Assembly: GCF_900291975.1 (NCBI RefSeq)
Contig: NZ_OMPN01000001.1
Location: forward strand, 1,240,001-1,304,000
Reading direction: 5' to 3'
Source of the DNA: Agathobaculum massiliense
Lineage (GTDB): Bacteria; Bacillota; Clostridia; Oscillospirales; Butyricicoccaceae
DNA length: 64,000 nucleotides
This document shows positions 1 through 7,836 of this stretch, piece after piece. The position numbers were made by a program, and so were the translations under genes. The notes under the pieces were generated by a model that saw only the letters and a list, made by a program, of their open reading frames with translations, did no database searches and was not told the origin of the DNA. The first letter of the stretch is position 1, and each line of letters starts with the position of its first letter.

Positions 1-74
1 CCGTTGACCACTCGGTCGACCGTGCCGCGCGACACGCCGCACTGCTCCGCGATCCACTGTGCAGTTATTTTCAT
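1..74 (-). CDS. LacI-family transcriptional regulator, N-terminal fragment
   Basis: Only the first 24 codons are inside the window; the gene runs off the left edge. They encode the DNA-binding helix-turn-helix of a LacI-family repressor, with the recognition-helix motif VSRGTVDRVVNG. The start ATG (72-74, reverse strand) is preceded by a GAGGG ribosome site. LacI proteins are sugar-responsive DNA-binding regulators; the ligand domain is not visible, so the effector is unknown. The gene is divergent from the CobW-type gene at 386. Confidence 0.8.
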   Translation of the reverse strand, partial: MKITAQWIAEQCGVSRGTVDRVVN

Positions 75-127
75 AGCGGATTCCCTCTCTTTTGTGACCA
101 TGACCATCTTTTTCACAAGATGAATTC

Positions 128-156
128 ATTTTAGCACAGGCAAACTGCCCATACAA
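128..156 (-). promoter_or_regulatory. Putative promoter of the LacI-type gene, with a palindrome on its -35
   Basis: On the reverse strand, -35 TTGTAT (151-156) and -10 TAAAAT (128-133) are 17 bp apart. An 8-bp palindrome AAGCGCTT (155-162) touches the -35 and has the CG-centred look of a LacI-family operator, so autoregulation is possible. This is a motif reading only. Confidence 0.45.
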
Positions 157-205
157 GCGCTTTTCCCCATTTTAGACATCTGTCTTCGATGTGTTGTATT
201 CTCAT

Positions 206-289
206 TGTGCATTTTATTTTTGCACAGTTTTATCGTTTTTTGCACAGTATTCTCTGGCTTTTCCACGGTGAAATCATGCTTTTTGCACT
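206..289. repeat. Cluster of TGCACA boxes in the LacI/CobW intergenic region
   Basis: The 311-bp gap between the LacI-type start and the gene at 386 contains TGTGCA (206-211), TGCACA (221-226), TGCACA (241-246) and TGCACT (284-289). The two perfect copies sit in the same context (TTTTTGCACAGT) exactly 20 bp apart, about two helical turns. This looks like a regulator-binding array; the protein is unknown. Confidence 0.4.
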
Positions 290-291
290 TT

Positions 292-309
292 GATTAGCAA
301 AAGCTAACT
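292..309. promoter_or_regulatory. Inverted repeat GATTAG-N6-CTAACT, DtxR-like operator candidate
   Basis: The repeat lies just upstream of the promoter of the CobW-type gene. Its half-sites and 6-bp spacer match the element AGTTAG-N6-CTAACT at 39292-39309 in front of the metal ATPase operon, and the right half-site is identical. TTAG...CTAA dyads resemble DtxR/IdeR boxes, and a DtxR-type protein is encoded at 15600. Confidence 0.45.
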
Positions 310-316
310 CTAAAAC

Positions 317-345
317 TTTTCTTTTTTGCTAAAACGTGGTATACT
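317..345 (+). promoter_or_regulatory. Putative promoter of the CobW-type gene
   Basis: A good -10, TATACT (340-345), follows a weak -35, TTTTCT (317-322), with a 17-bp spacer. It is placed about 40 bp before the chosen ATG at 386. Confidence 0.45.
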
Positions 346-385
346 AGGTTCATCCTATAAATTTTACATTGGTGAGGCGAAAGCT

Positions 386-1483
386 ATGACAAAAATTGAT
401 ATCGTTTCCGGCTTCCTCGGCGCGGGGAAGACCACGCTCATCAAGCGCCTGCTGGCGGACGCCCTGCAGGGCGAGCAGGTCGTGCTGATTGAAAACGAGT
501 TCGGGGAGATCGGCATCGACGGGGGATTCCTCAAGGAAGCCGGCATCGTGGTGAACGAAATGAACGCCGGCTGCATTTGCTGCTCGCTCGTCGGCGACTT
601 CGGCAAAGCGCTGCATGAGGTGGTCGACCAGTACCATCCGGACCGCATCCTGATCGAGCCTTCGGGCGTCGGTAAGCTGTCTGATGTAATCGCCGCCGTG
701 CAGAACGCGCATCTGGATGTGACGCTCAACTCGTTCGTCACGGTTGTCGACGCGCTCAAGGCGAAAATGTACCTGAAAAACTTCGGCGAATTTTTTGAAA
801 ACCAGGTCGCGCATGCCGGCGCGATCCTGCTTTCCCGCACGGCGGAGTGTACGGCGCGGCGTCTGGACGAAACCGTTGCCCTGCTGCGCGGCCTGAACGA
901 GCACGCCCGTTTCGTCACCACGCCGTGGAAAGAGCTGACCGGCGCACAGCTTCTCGCAACTATGGAGGGCAGCCGCGACCTGGTGCAGGAGGTGCTCGAC
1001 GAGATCGCACGCGAACCGCATCATGCGCATCACCACCACGAGCATGCACACGAACACCATCATGACCACGAACACGAGCATGACCATGAACACCACCACG
1101 AACATGGTCCGGACTGCACCTGCGGCTGCCACGACCATGAGCACGGTCACGCGCATCATCACCACGAGCACGACCACTGCAGCTGCGGCCACGACCACGA
1201 CGCGGACGAGGTGTTCACCTCCTGGGGCGTGGAGACCCCGCATCTGTACACAGAGGAGGACCTGCAGAATGCGCTGACCGGCCTGGGCGACCTGTCGCTC
1301 GGCACCGTGCTGCGCGCCAAGGGCATCGTACCCGCGGCCGACGGCGGCCAGTGGCTGCATTTTGATTATGTTCCGGGCGCGCCCGATATCCGCCGCGGCG
1401 CCGCCGACTATACCGGCCGCCTGTGTGTGATCGGCGCCGAGCTGGACGAGGAGCGCATTGCTTCCCTGTTCGGCCTTGCCTGA
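386..1483 (+). CDS. CobW/G3E-family GTPase with His-rich metal-binding loop (putative zinc chaperone)
   Basis: This is a cytoplasmic P-loop GTPase of the COG0523 family, which delivers zinc or other metals to target enzymes. Visible are Walker A GAGKTT at about residues 12-17 and the family's CxCC metal motif (CICC, residues 63-66). Residues about 211-273 form a loop with 31 histidines plus two CxC pairs, a strong metal-buffering signature. The ATG at 386 follows GGTGAGGCG and begins exactly at the conserved MTKIDIVSGF strand; an upstream in-frame start at 326 would lie upstream of the -10 and is unlikely. The next gene, another CobW relative, starts 12 bp downstream, so the two are an operon. 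Metal specificity is inferred from family and histidines only. Confidence 0.9.
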   Translation: MTKIDIVSGFLGAGKTTLIKRLLADALQGEQVVLIENEFGEIGIDGGFLKEAGIVVNEMNAGCICCSLVGDFGKALHEVVDQYHPDRILIEPSGVGKLSDVIAAVQNAHLDVTLNSFVTVVDALKAKMYLKNFGEFFENQVAHAGAILLSRTAECTARRLDETVALLRGLNEHARFVTTPWKELTGAQLLATMEGSRDLVQEVLDEIAREPHHAHHHHEHAHEHHHDHEHEHDHEHHHEHGPDCTCGCHDHEHGHAHHHHEHDHCSCGHDHDADEVFTSWGVETPHLYTEEDLQNALTGLGDLSLGTVLRAKGIVPAADGGQWLHFDYVPGAPDIRRGAADYTGRLCVIGAELDEERIASLFGLA

Positions 1484-1495
1484 GGAGGAAGCCTT

Positions 1496-2449
1496 ATGCC
1501 CAAAAAGGACCCGATACCGGTTTATATATTTACCGGCTTTCTGGAAAGTGGCAAAACCCGTTTTATCAAAGAGATTCTCGCCGACCCCGGCTTCACGGAG
1601 AACGAGCGCACCGCGCTCCTGCTCTGTGAGGAGGGCATCGAGGAGTATGACGAGCAGGAGCTGCTGCGCTATGGCACAGCGCTCGTCCCCATCGAATCGG
1701 CCAGCCGGCTGACGCCCAATATCCTCAAGCGCGTCGAGCAGAAATACGACCCCGACCGCATCCTGATCGAATACAACGGTATGTGGAAGCTGGACGACCT
1801 GACCTCCGTTTTCCCCGCCCGCTGGGAGCTGTACCAGATCGTCACAACGGTGGACGCTTCCACCTTTGCGCTGTACTCGGCGAATATGGGGCCGATGATG
1901 TTCGAGCATATCACCACCGCCGACCTAGTGGTGTTCAACCGCTGCACCGATGCGCTCAAGGAGATGCTCTATCAGAAGAACATCCGCGCCATGAACCCGC
2001 GTGCGACCATCTATCTGGACGACGTGGACGGAAACAGCGAGGACTACGCCCGCAACATGCCCCTGCCGTTCGATCTCAACGCGGATATCATCGATATCGG
2101 GGATGAGGATTACGGCCTGTGGTATATCGACGCCACCGGCGATCCCAGCAAGTACGACGGCAAGACCATCCGCTTCCGCGCGCAGGTGTATGTCGGCGGC
2201 AATGTGCCGTCCGGATCGTTTGTCCCCGGCCGGTTCGGCATGGTCTGCTGCGCGGACGACGTCACGTTCCTCGGCTTCCTGTGCCGCTATCCCAACGCAA
2301 AGGACCTCAAGCTGCGCGACTGGGTGCGCGTAACCGCCTCGGTCACGGTCGAAGCCCTGCCCCAGTACCGCGGCGAAGGCCCTGTGCTGCATGCGGTCGA
2401 GGTCGTCCCCGCCGACAGGCCGGCGGAGGAGCTGGTGTATTTCAACTGA
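1496..2449 (+). CDS. CobW-like GTPase fused to a YcgQ/TIGR03943-like C-terminal domain
   Basis: The N-terminal half (about residues 1-190) is a G3E GTPase with Walker A ESGKT near residue 18, but the CxCC motif of its neighbour is absent. The C-terminal half (about 205-317) reads like the soluble C-terminal domain of YcgQ (DUF1980/TIGR03943): a DGKTIRFRAQV strand, then R-GMVCCADD, where the CCAD motif is characteristic. YcgQ normally pairs with a DUF318 permease, which is not present here. The ribosome site AGGAGGAA is 7 bp before the ATG. Co-transcription with the His-rich GTPase suggests a joint metal-handling role. The domain assignment is from memory of motifs and is less sure than the GTPase call. 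Confidence 0.75.
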   Translation: MPKKDPIPVYIFTGFLESGKTRFIKEILADPGFTENERTALLLCEEGIEEYDEQELLRYGTALVPIESASRLTPNILKRVEQKYDPDRILIEYNGMWKLDDLTSVFPARWELYQIVTTVDASTFALYSANMGPMMFEHITTADLVVFNRCTDALKEMLYQKNIRAMNPRATIYLDDVDGNSEDYARNMPLPFDLNADIIDIGDEDYGLWYIDATGDPSKYDGKTIRFRAQVYVGGNVPSGSFVPGRFGMVCCADDVTFLGFLCRYPNAKDLKLRDWVRVTASVTVEALPQYRGEGPVLHAVEVVPADRPAEELVYFN

Positions 2450-2465
2450 CCGCTGTCACAAAACC

Positions 2466-2497
2466 AAAGGCTTCCCTTTTGGGGTAGCCTTTCATCT
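2466..2497 (+). terminator. Terminator after the CobW operon
   Basis: The near-perfect stem AAAGGCTTCCC / GGGGTAGCCTTT with loop TTTT lies 17 bp after the stop codon and is followed by a short T-rich stretch. Confidence 0.6.
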
Positions 2498-2575
2498 TTG
2501 CGGCGGCGCGTGCCTGTTTCCCCAGTACTGGACGACAGTCTGCCGGCTCATTCCGCTCTACAGTCTCTTAAAAAC

Positions 2576-2613
2576 ACGAACCGGCTTCCCTTGTGGGAAG
2601 CCGGTTCGTTTTA
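2576..2613. terminator. Bidirectional terminator between convergent genes
   Basis: A perfect 15-bp stem (ACGAACCGGCTTCCC, 2576-2590, pairing with 2595-2609) has loop TTGT and a T-rich right flank. It ends on the stop codon of the sulfatase gene, so it can stop transcripts from both sides. Confidence 0.8.
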
Positions 2614-4437
2614 TATCTCTCTATAATAATCCGTGTCAAGGATCGCGTCGTTGACCTCCTGGAAACGGCGTGCGTAGGCGTTCATCTCCGCGACCTCCTC
2701 TTCGGCCATCCCGTCGTTCCACACGACCTTTCCATTTTGGACATAGGCGGCGTCGGTCAGCCAGGTGCCGTCAGGAAAAATGGCGCAGCCTGCGTATGAC
2801 GGGTCAAAGGCATCCCGCCCCAGGGTACGGGGCGCAGGCAGACCGAACAGGTTCGCCAGCGTCGGCAGCAGGTCAACGGTCTGCATCGTCTTGTCCACCG
2901 TGCGCGGCGTGCAGCCCTCATACCAGATAAAGCATGGCGTGCGCTCCAGCAGGCGGCCGCCTGCGGCCGCGGAATATTCCTCCAGCACCGCGCGGTCGGT
3001 CAGACCGTAGGCATAATGGTCGTCGTACACGCAGAGCACTGTGTTTTCCAGCAGCCCGTCCTCCGCAAGCCGCTCGAGCAGGCGCGCAAACATATCGTCG
3101 GTCAGGCGCGCCTTGGCAAACAGGCCGTTTATTTCATACGGTCGGCTGTCATCCGCATATTCCGGATACTGTTCGAGCGCGTAGGTAGTCAGCGCGTCGA
3201 TCTCGTCATAGCCAAGGTGGCCGCTGTAAGTGATCAAAAAGTCCAGAAACGGTTCCGTGTCGATCATGCGCGCATACAGCTCGTCGCAGTCCACCAGGAA
3301 GCGATCCACCCCAACCTCCAGCTCGCCGGACGCATAGTGCAGCGCGGAATGGTACTGTTCATAGCCGAACGCCTGGTGCATCGCGCCGCGGTTGTAAAAC
3401 TTGGCCTCGCTCTTATGAAAGGAGTTTGCGGTATAGCCGGCGTCCCCAAACAGGCTGCCCGCCGCATCGGGAAACGCGCTGCGGCTGAGCGAATAGGCGA
3501 CGTTTCCGTTAGCATAGGGATAGAGTCCGGTCTGCGCAGCAAATTCCGTATTAAAGGTATAGCCGTTGGAATACTGAGGGGTATAGAACTCGGAAAAACA
3601 GATCCCCTCACGCTGCAGGCGCGCGAGCGTAGGCGTATTCTGTTCGTTCAGGACGAAATCGTCAATGCTTTCCAGCTGCACCAGGATCAGGTTTTTGCCC
3701 GCGAGCAGGCCGGTCATCTCGTTTTCCTGATGGGCGGGCCGCTCCGCGAAAAACGCGTCCACCCGCGCCCGCTTTTCCGCCCCGTCCGGATCGGGCGCGA
3801 CCGACAGCCATGCGTCGTGCAGCACAAACTGGTACGGTCCAGTCAACGCCAGGTCGTAAACGGGCGAAGAAAAGCGTTCGTATTCATACCCGCTCGATTC
3901 CCATGCATCCCAGTCCAGCGTTTCCGGCACCGGCGCGTACAGGCGCGGCGCGAATCCCTGCGCCAGAAGGAACGCCGCCAGCAGTGGGAGAGCCTGCCGC
4001 CGTTCCGTCCCCGCGGGCAGCGACCAGACGCCCAGCACGCCCCACAGCAGCAAAAGCATCGCAACCGCTGCGAGCCGCCCGTCGATGATCTGGCGGGCAT
4101 AGCCGGCAAAATCCAGCCCCTCCCCCGCGAACAGGAAATCCGAGAGGAATAAAACGCGGTCGAGGATGCGCCATACGGCATACTGCACCACGGCATAGAC
4201 CGCCCACACCGCGTAAATCAGCCCGTAAAGCAGGCGTCCCCAGCGGCGCGGGGGCAGCAGCGCCAAAGCAGTGAACAGCGCGCCGAAGCCAAGGGAGAAC
4301 AGGTTGGGCGCGGCTGCGTACAGCGGATACCACGCCGCGCCGCCCGTTGCCGCGCGCAGCGTCAGATCGAGCAGCCAAAACGGCAGGGCCGCCAGTAGAA
4401 TATGCAGCAACAGCCGTTTCCGTTCCCGCGTCTCCAT
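2611..4437 (-). CDS. LTA synthase-like membrane sulfatase/phosphoglycerol transferase family protein
   Basis: This 608-residue protein has about five N-terminal hydrophobic helices (residues 1-150) and a large extracytoplasmic alkaline-phosphatase/sulfatase fold. That is the layout of lipoteichoic acid synthase and phosphoglycerol transferases, which move glycerol-phosphate from phosphatidylglycerol to cell-wall or membrane glycans. Consistent motifs are NLILVQLESIDDFVLN (metal-site Glu), the TGLYPYANGN nucleophile region, SYHKSE-like HKSE, and VYDDHYAYG near the C-terminus. The ATG follows GGAGGAC. It may share a transcript with the VanZ gene upstream (73-bp gap). The exact substrate cannot be told from the sequence. 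Confidence 0.8.
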   Translation of the reverse strand: METRERKRLLLHILLAALPFWLLDLTLRAATGGAAWYPLYAAAPNLFSLGFGALFTALALLPPRRWGRLLYGLIYAVWAVYAVVQYAVWRILDRVLFLSDFLFAGEGLDFAGYARQIIDGRLAAVAMLLLLWGVLGVWSLPAGTERRQALPLLAAFLLAQGFAPRLYAPVPETLDWDAWESSGYEYERFSSPVYDLALTGPYQFVLHDAWLSVAPDPDGAEKRARVDAFFAERPAHQENEMTGLLAGKNLILVQLESIDDFVLNEQNTPTLARLQREGICFSEFYTPQYSNGYTFNTEFAAQTGLYPYANGNVAYSLSRSAFPDAAGSLFGDAGYTANSFHKSEAKFYNRGAMHQAFGYEQYHSALHYASGELEVGVDRFLVDCDELYARMIDTEPFLDFLITYSGHLGYDEIDALTTYALEQYPEYADDSRPYEINGLFAKARLTDDMFARLLERLAEDGLLENTVLCVYDDHYAYGLTDRAVLEEYSAAAGGRLLERTPCFIWYEGCTPRTVDKTMQTVDLLPTLANLFGLPAPRTLGRDAFDPSYAGCAIFPDGTWLTDAAYVQNGKVVWNDGMAEEEVAEMNAYARRFQEVNDAILDTDYYREI

Positions 4438-4510
4438 GTATACCGTCCTCCTGTCTCATAAAAGACAGTATACGGTATATTCCGCCGGAACGCAACCGGC
4501 TTTTGTGTTT

Positions 4511-5137
4511 TCATCCGGCAAAGCCGTACAGCAGCCCCGCCGCCCACAGCTCATGAAACAGCAGGAAGCGCCCGGCGAACAGCGCCACGATGTACAGCGC
4601 GGGCGTCGGTTCGCAAACCTCTCCCCGCTTTCTCCCACAGCGCAGCCCCGCCCATGCCAGCGCCCGATACAGCAACAGCCCCAGCGCCGCGCCCAGCGTG
4701 TTCATCAGCAGGTCGTCCACATCCGTCCGGCGGTTGTTAAGTAGCTGGCTGAGCTCGATCAGCAGGGAAAAGGCAAACCCGCCCGCGGCCACGCGTCCCA
4801 GCCTGTCCAGCGCGGGCCAGAGCAGGGGCAGCAGCAGGCCGAACGGCAGGAACAGCACGACATTCAGCGCATAGCCCATCGGATCAGCTTCCCGTGAAAA
4901 CGGCAGCAGGTTGACCTGACCGGCGTTCCACTCCAGCCCGCGCTGGAGCGCGTCGTACATCGTTCCCGCGCCGGTCACATGGAACACCCCAAACAGGTAT
5001 ATGGCAAACAGCAGGAGCAGCAAAGGCGGCGCAGCCCGTCCCGTTTTCCCGCCTCGCCGGTACAGCGCCGCGCACAGTACAAGGCCGGGCAGCAAAACCG
5101 CTGCCGCTTCATAGGCCAGAAGCAAAAGGTTCCGCAT
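4511..5137 (-). CDS. VanZ-family membrane protein
   Basis: A 208-residue, multi-helix protein with the VanZ pattern: a hydrophobic N-terminus, NLLPF (residues about 77-81), then NVVLFLPFGLLLPLLW and ELSQLLNNRRTDVDDLLMNTLGAALG. The E-Q-x4-R-x-x-D-x-x-D-x4-N-x2-G motif is the VanZ signature. The founder member gives low-level teicoplanin resistance, but most members are of unknown envelope function. The ATG at 5137 follows AAGGAGGG. It sits between a DUF1622 gene and an LTA-synthase-like gene, which fits an envelope role. Confidence 0.85.
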   Translation of the reverse strand: MRNLLLLAYEAAAVLLPGLVLCAALYRRGGKTGRAAPPLLLLLFAIYLFGVFHVTGAGTMYDALQRGLEWNAGQVNLLPFSREADPMGYALNVVLFLPFGLLLPLLWPALDRLGRVAAGGFAFSLLIELSQLLNNRRTDVDDLLMNTLGAALGLLLYRALAWAGLRCGRKRGEVCEPTPALYIVALFAGRFLLFHELWAAGLLYGFAG

Positions 5138-5240
5138 CCGTATCCCTCCTTTATCTCAGGATACCAGACAAATATTAAGAAAAACCGAGGGAATTTCTTA
5201 ATATTTTCGCTCGCCCCGTTTAGCACACCACGAAAACGGA

Positions 5241-5276
5241 AAAAGCAGGCCGCGCCGATCGCGCGGCGCGGCCTGC
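5241..5276 (-). terminator. Terminator after the DUF1622 gene
   Basis: A perfect 12-bp GC stem (5245-5256 with 5265-5276) abuts the stop codon of the reverse-strand gene and is followed on that strand by TTTTTCC. Confidence 0.85.
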
Positions 5277-5615
5277 TCAGGGCTCCTCGGGCGGATGCCC
5301 GGCGGTCCTCTCTTCATTTGTGATCTCCCAGTGGATCAGGAACGTGAGCGCCGCGCGCAGGAGGATGATCGCGCCAACGAGTACGATCTCCCGAAGCTCC
5401 CGCACGACCACGGTTCGCAGGATCTCGCTGCCCAGCTTGAATTCAAGCCCCATCGCCAGGCCTTTGGCCAGCTTAAGGCGCGTTTCCGGATCGCGCCGGA
5501 CATAACACACCGCGCCCCGCACGCCGGACGCGACGATCACGCCCACGCCCACATATTCAAACAGCAGTATCGCCCACGACACGATGGTATCCAGCACCTG
5601 ATCCGCCCACGGCAA
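5277..5615 (-). CDS. DUF1622 family small membrane protein
   Basis: This 112-residue protein has two clear hydrophobic segments (about residues 8-30 and 72-95) separated by a basic amphipathic region with RRDPETRLKLAKGLAMGLEFKL (split here as RRDPETRLKLAK and GLAMGLEFKLGSEILRTV), the DUF1622 hallmark. The function is unknown. The only plausible start is TTG at 5613-5615, preceded by GGAAAGG; an in-frame stop lies nine codons upstream. It follows the TrpB gene by 32 bp and ends in a strong terminator, so read-through from the trpB transcript is possible. Confidence 0.8.
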   Translation of the reverse strand: MPWADQVLDTIVSWAILLFEYVGVGVIVASGVRGAVCYVRRDPETRLKLAKGLAMGLEFKLGSEILRTVVVRELREIVLVGAIILLRAALTFLIHWEITNEERTAGHPPEEP

Positions 5616-5647
5616 GCAGACGCACGCCCTTTCCGGTTGTTATGTAG

Positions 5648-7018
5648 CTATTCCGGCTGGCCGGGCAGGGTGTCGAAGCCGGTCTGCAGTTCCTCGTCTG
5701 TCGGCACATGGTTGCGCATCGTGCCGTTATGATATGCCTCGTAAGCCGACATATCAAAGTAGCCCGTGCCGGTCAGGCCGAACAGGATGGTCTTGGCCTC
5801 GCCGGTCTCTTTGCACTTAAGCGCCTCGTCGATCGCACAGCGGATCGCATGGCTGGACTCGGGCGCAGGCAGGATGGTCTCGACCTTGGCAAACTGCACC
5901 GCCGCGTCAAACACATCGGTCTGCTTGACCGAGGTTGCCTCCATGTAGCCGTCATGGTACAGCTTGGAAAGGATAGGGCTCATGCCGTGGTAGCGCAGGC
6001 CGCCCGCGTGGTTGGAGGCGGGCATGAAGCCGTTGCCCAGCGTATACATGCGCGCCAGCGGGGTGACGTGGCCGGTGTCGCAGAAATCATACGCGTATTT
6101 GCCGCGTGTGAACGACGGGCAGGAGGCAGGCTCGACCGCGATGATACGCGGGTCGGCCTTGCCGGTCAGCTTATCCCGCATGAACGGCGCGATCAGGCCG
6201 CCAAGATTGGAGCCGCCGCCCGCGCAGCCGATGACGATGTCCGGATATTCGTCCAGCAGTTCCATGGCCTGCCTGCTTTCCAGGCCGATGATGGACTGGT
6301 GCAGCAACACCTGGTTGAGCACCGAGCCGAGCACATAGCGGTAACCCTCCTGCGTCGTCGCCATTTCGACCGCCTCGGAGATCGCGCAGCCGAGCGAGCC
6401 GCCGGTGTTCGGGTCGTGGGCGAGGATGGCGCGGCCCGCCTCGGTGGTGTTCGAGGGGGAGGGCGTCACATCCGCGCCGAAGGTCTGCATGACCGCCTTG
6501 CGGTACGGCTTCTGCTCATAGGACACCTTGACCATGAACACCTTGAGGTCCAGCCCAAAGTACGCGCACGCCTCGGAGAGCGCGGTACCCCACTGGCCCG
6601 CGCCGGTTTCGGTCGTCAGGCCCTTTAGCCCCTGCTCCTTGGCGTAATACGCCTGCGCAATGGCCGAGTTGAGCTTGTGCGAGCCCGAGGTGTTGTTGCC
6701 CTCGAACTTGTAGTAGATCTTCGCGGGCGTGCCGAGCGCCTTTTCCAGGTTATACGCGCGGCACAGCGGGGATGGGCGGTACAGCTTATACATATCGAGG
6801 ATCGGCTCCGGAATATCGATATAGCGCGTTTTCCCGTCCAGCTCCTGATGGGCGAGCTTTTCGCAGAAAATCGGGTACAGCGCCTCCTCCGGAAGCGGCT
6901 GGTGCGTGCCGGGATGGATCAGCGGATCAGGCTGTTCTTTCATATCGGCGCGCAGGTTGTACCACTGCTTCGGCATCTGGTCTTCGGTCAAATACAGTCT
7001 GTGCGGAATCTTAGCCAT
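5648..7018 (-). CDS. trpB: Tryptophan synthase beta chain, TrpB2 type
   Basis: A PLP enzyme that condenses indole with serine to give tryptophan. At 456 residues and with an N-terminal extension it belongs to the TrpB2 class rather than the about 400-residue TrpB1 partner of TrpA. The PLP-lysine motif GSHKLNSA (about residue 113), the phosphate loop CAGGGSN and the terminal helix pattern are intact. The ATG at 7018 has AAAGGAGAG upstream; a longer in-frame ORF would run into the leader terminator and is rejected. No trpA or other trp gene is adjacent, as is usual for stand-alone TrpB2, which may salvage indole. Expression is evidently controlled by the tryptophan T-box just upstream. Confidence 0.93.
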   Translation of the reverse strand: MAKIPHRLYLTEDQMPKQWYNLRADMKEQPDPLIHPGTHQPLPEEALYPIFCEKLAHQELDGKTRYIDIPEPILDMYKLYRPSPLCRAYNLEKALGTPAKIYYKFEGNNTSGSHKLNSAIAQAYYAKEQGLKGLTTETGAGQWGTALSEACAYFGLDLKVFMVKVSYEQKPYRKAVMQTFGADVTPSPSNTTEAGRAILAHDPNTGGSLGCAISEAVEMATTQEGYRYVLGSVLNQVLLHQSIIGLESRQAMELLDEYPDIVIGCAGGGSNLGGLIAPFMRDKLTGKADPRIIAVEPASCPSFTRGKYAYDFCDTGHVTPLARMYTLGNGFMPASNHAGGLRYHGMSPILSKLYHDGYMEATSVKQTDVFDAAVQFAKVETILPAPESSHAIRCAIDEALKCKETGEAKTILFGLTGTGYFDMSAYEAYHNGTMRNHVPTDEELQTGFDTLPGQPE

Positions 7019-7070
7019 GGTAGGTTCTCTCCTTTTTCTATGTTTTATGAATGAATGGACAAAATAAAAA

Positions 7071-7350
7071 AGCCCCTGTCCCAAATCCATGGGACAGGGG
7101 CTTGTAAACAAACCCTTGCGGTGCCACCCAAGTTGACGCGCCGACGCGCCCGCTCGCTTCCGCGCATCCGACAATGCACGCTCCCCTGATAACGGGCGGA
7201 GTCCCCGTCGCAGTTACTCGGGCGGAACGCCCTTTCGCCTTGCCCTGGTGAAGTCCATTCACAAGGCCCTTGCCTGCCGCGATCCCACCGCCCGCGGCTC
7301 TCTTGGAGGTTCGGTCTCCCTGCTACTCGTCTTCGTCATTGGTTTGTTCA
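7071..7350 (-). promoter_or_regulatory. T-box leader (tRNA-Trp responsive) of trpB
   Basis: On the reverse strand the leader has the T-box order. A GACGAAGACGAGTA stem-I/AGTA region (near 7340-7325) comes first, then a specifier loop reading GAATGGAC with TGG (7257-7255), the Trp codon. The T-box sequence GGGTGGCACCGCAAGGG follows (7129-7113). A perfect 12-bp terminator stem comes last (7071-7082 with 7091-7102), followed by a T run. Uncharged tRNA-Trp should favour the antiterminator and switch trpB on. The specifier reading is by eye. Confidence 0.92.
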
Positions 7351-7360
7351 GTATGGTCAC

Positions 7361-7389
7361 AGTATATTCTTATTTCCCCGCTTTGTCAA
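7361..7389 (-). promoter_or_regulatory. Promoter of the T-box/trpB transcript
   Basis: Consensus -35 TTGACA (7384-7389) and TATACT -10 (7361-7366) with a 17-bp spacer, directly upstream of the T-box stem I. Confidence 0.8.
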
Positions 7390-7447
7390 GCGCATTTTGA
7401 GAATTTTTATAAATTATTACAATGATATTTTATTATCATAATATCAC

Positions 7448-7681
7448 CTATTCCTTTTCCCCGTCCTCCCGAACGCCTGTCAATTGATCCAGCCGCCGTT
7501 CCAGCTCATCGATCCGGCAGAGCAGGCGAAATGCAGCATAGAACAGCAGCGTGACCAGAAAAGCGCCGAAAAGCAGAAGAGACCAAAAACCCCCTTTCAC
7601 ACCCGAAAGGACGGTTGCCGCAATCAGAAGCACTATAACGCATAAGAAATACATAATCAAAAAATCTTTAATCCCTTTCAT
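7448..7681 (-). CDS. Small two-helix membrane protein, unknown function
   Basis: A 77-residue protein with two hydrophobic segments (about residues 6-28 and 32-53) and a charged, probably coiled C-terminal tail (RIDELERRLDQLTG). The ATG at 7681 is chosen because AAGGAGG lies 8 bp upstream; the GTG three codons earlier would overlap that ribosome site. I do not recognise a family. It stands alone between the trpB promoter and a divergent LRR gene. Confidence 0.6.
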   Translation of the reverse strand: MKGIKDFLIMYFLCVIVLLIAATVLSGVKGGFWSLLLFGAFLVTLLFYAAFRLLCRIDELERRLDQLTGVREDGEKE

Positions 7682-7836
7682 CCTCCGCACCTCCTTGCTT
7701 TTCTATTGTAACCGGTGCGCCGGAACACGGTCAAGCGGCAAAACACACAAATCCACGGCACATTTATTGCCGCGCCGCCGCGGCTGTGTTATAATCAAAA
7801 ACGAACATCAAACCGGAATGGAGGGAGGTGTACGCC

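Noticed and set aside
350-1909. 519-residue reverse-strand open frame
   Set aside because: It is antisense to two clearly recognisable CobW genes and consists of Val/Met/Ala runs created by the complementary His codons; no ribosome site or family motif.
3016-4152. 378-residue forward open frame
   Set aside because: Antisense shadow of the sulfatase gene, caused by high GC and lack of stop codons; no motif.
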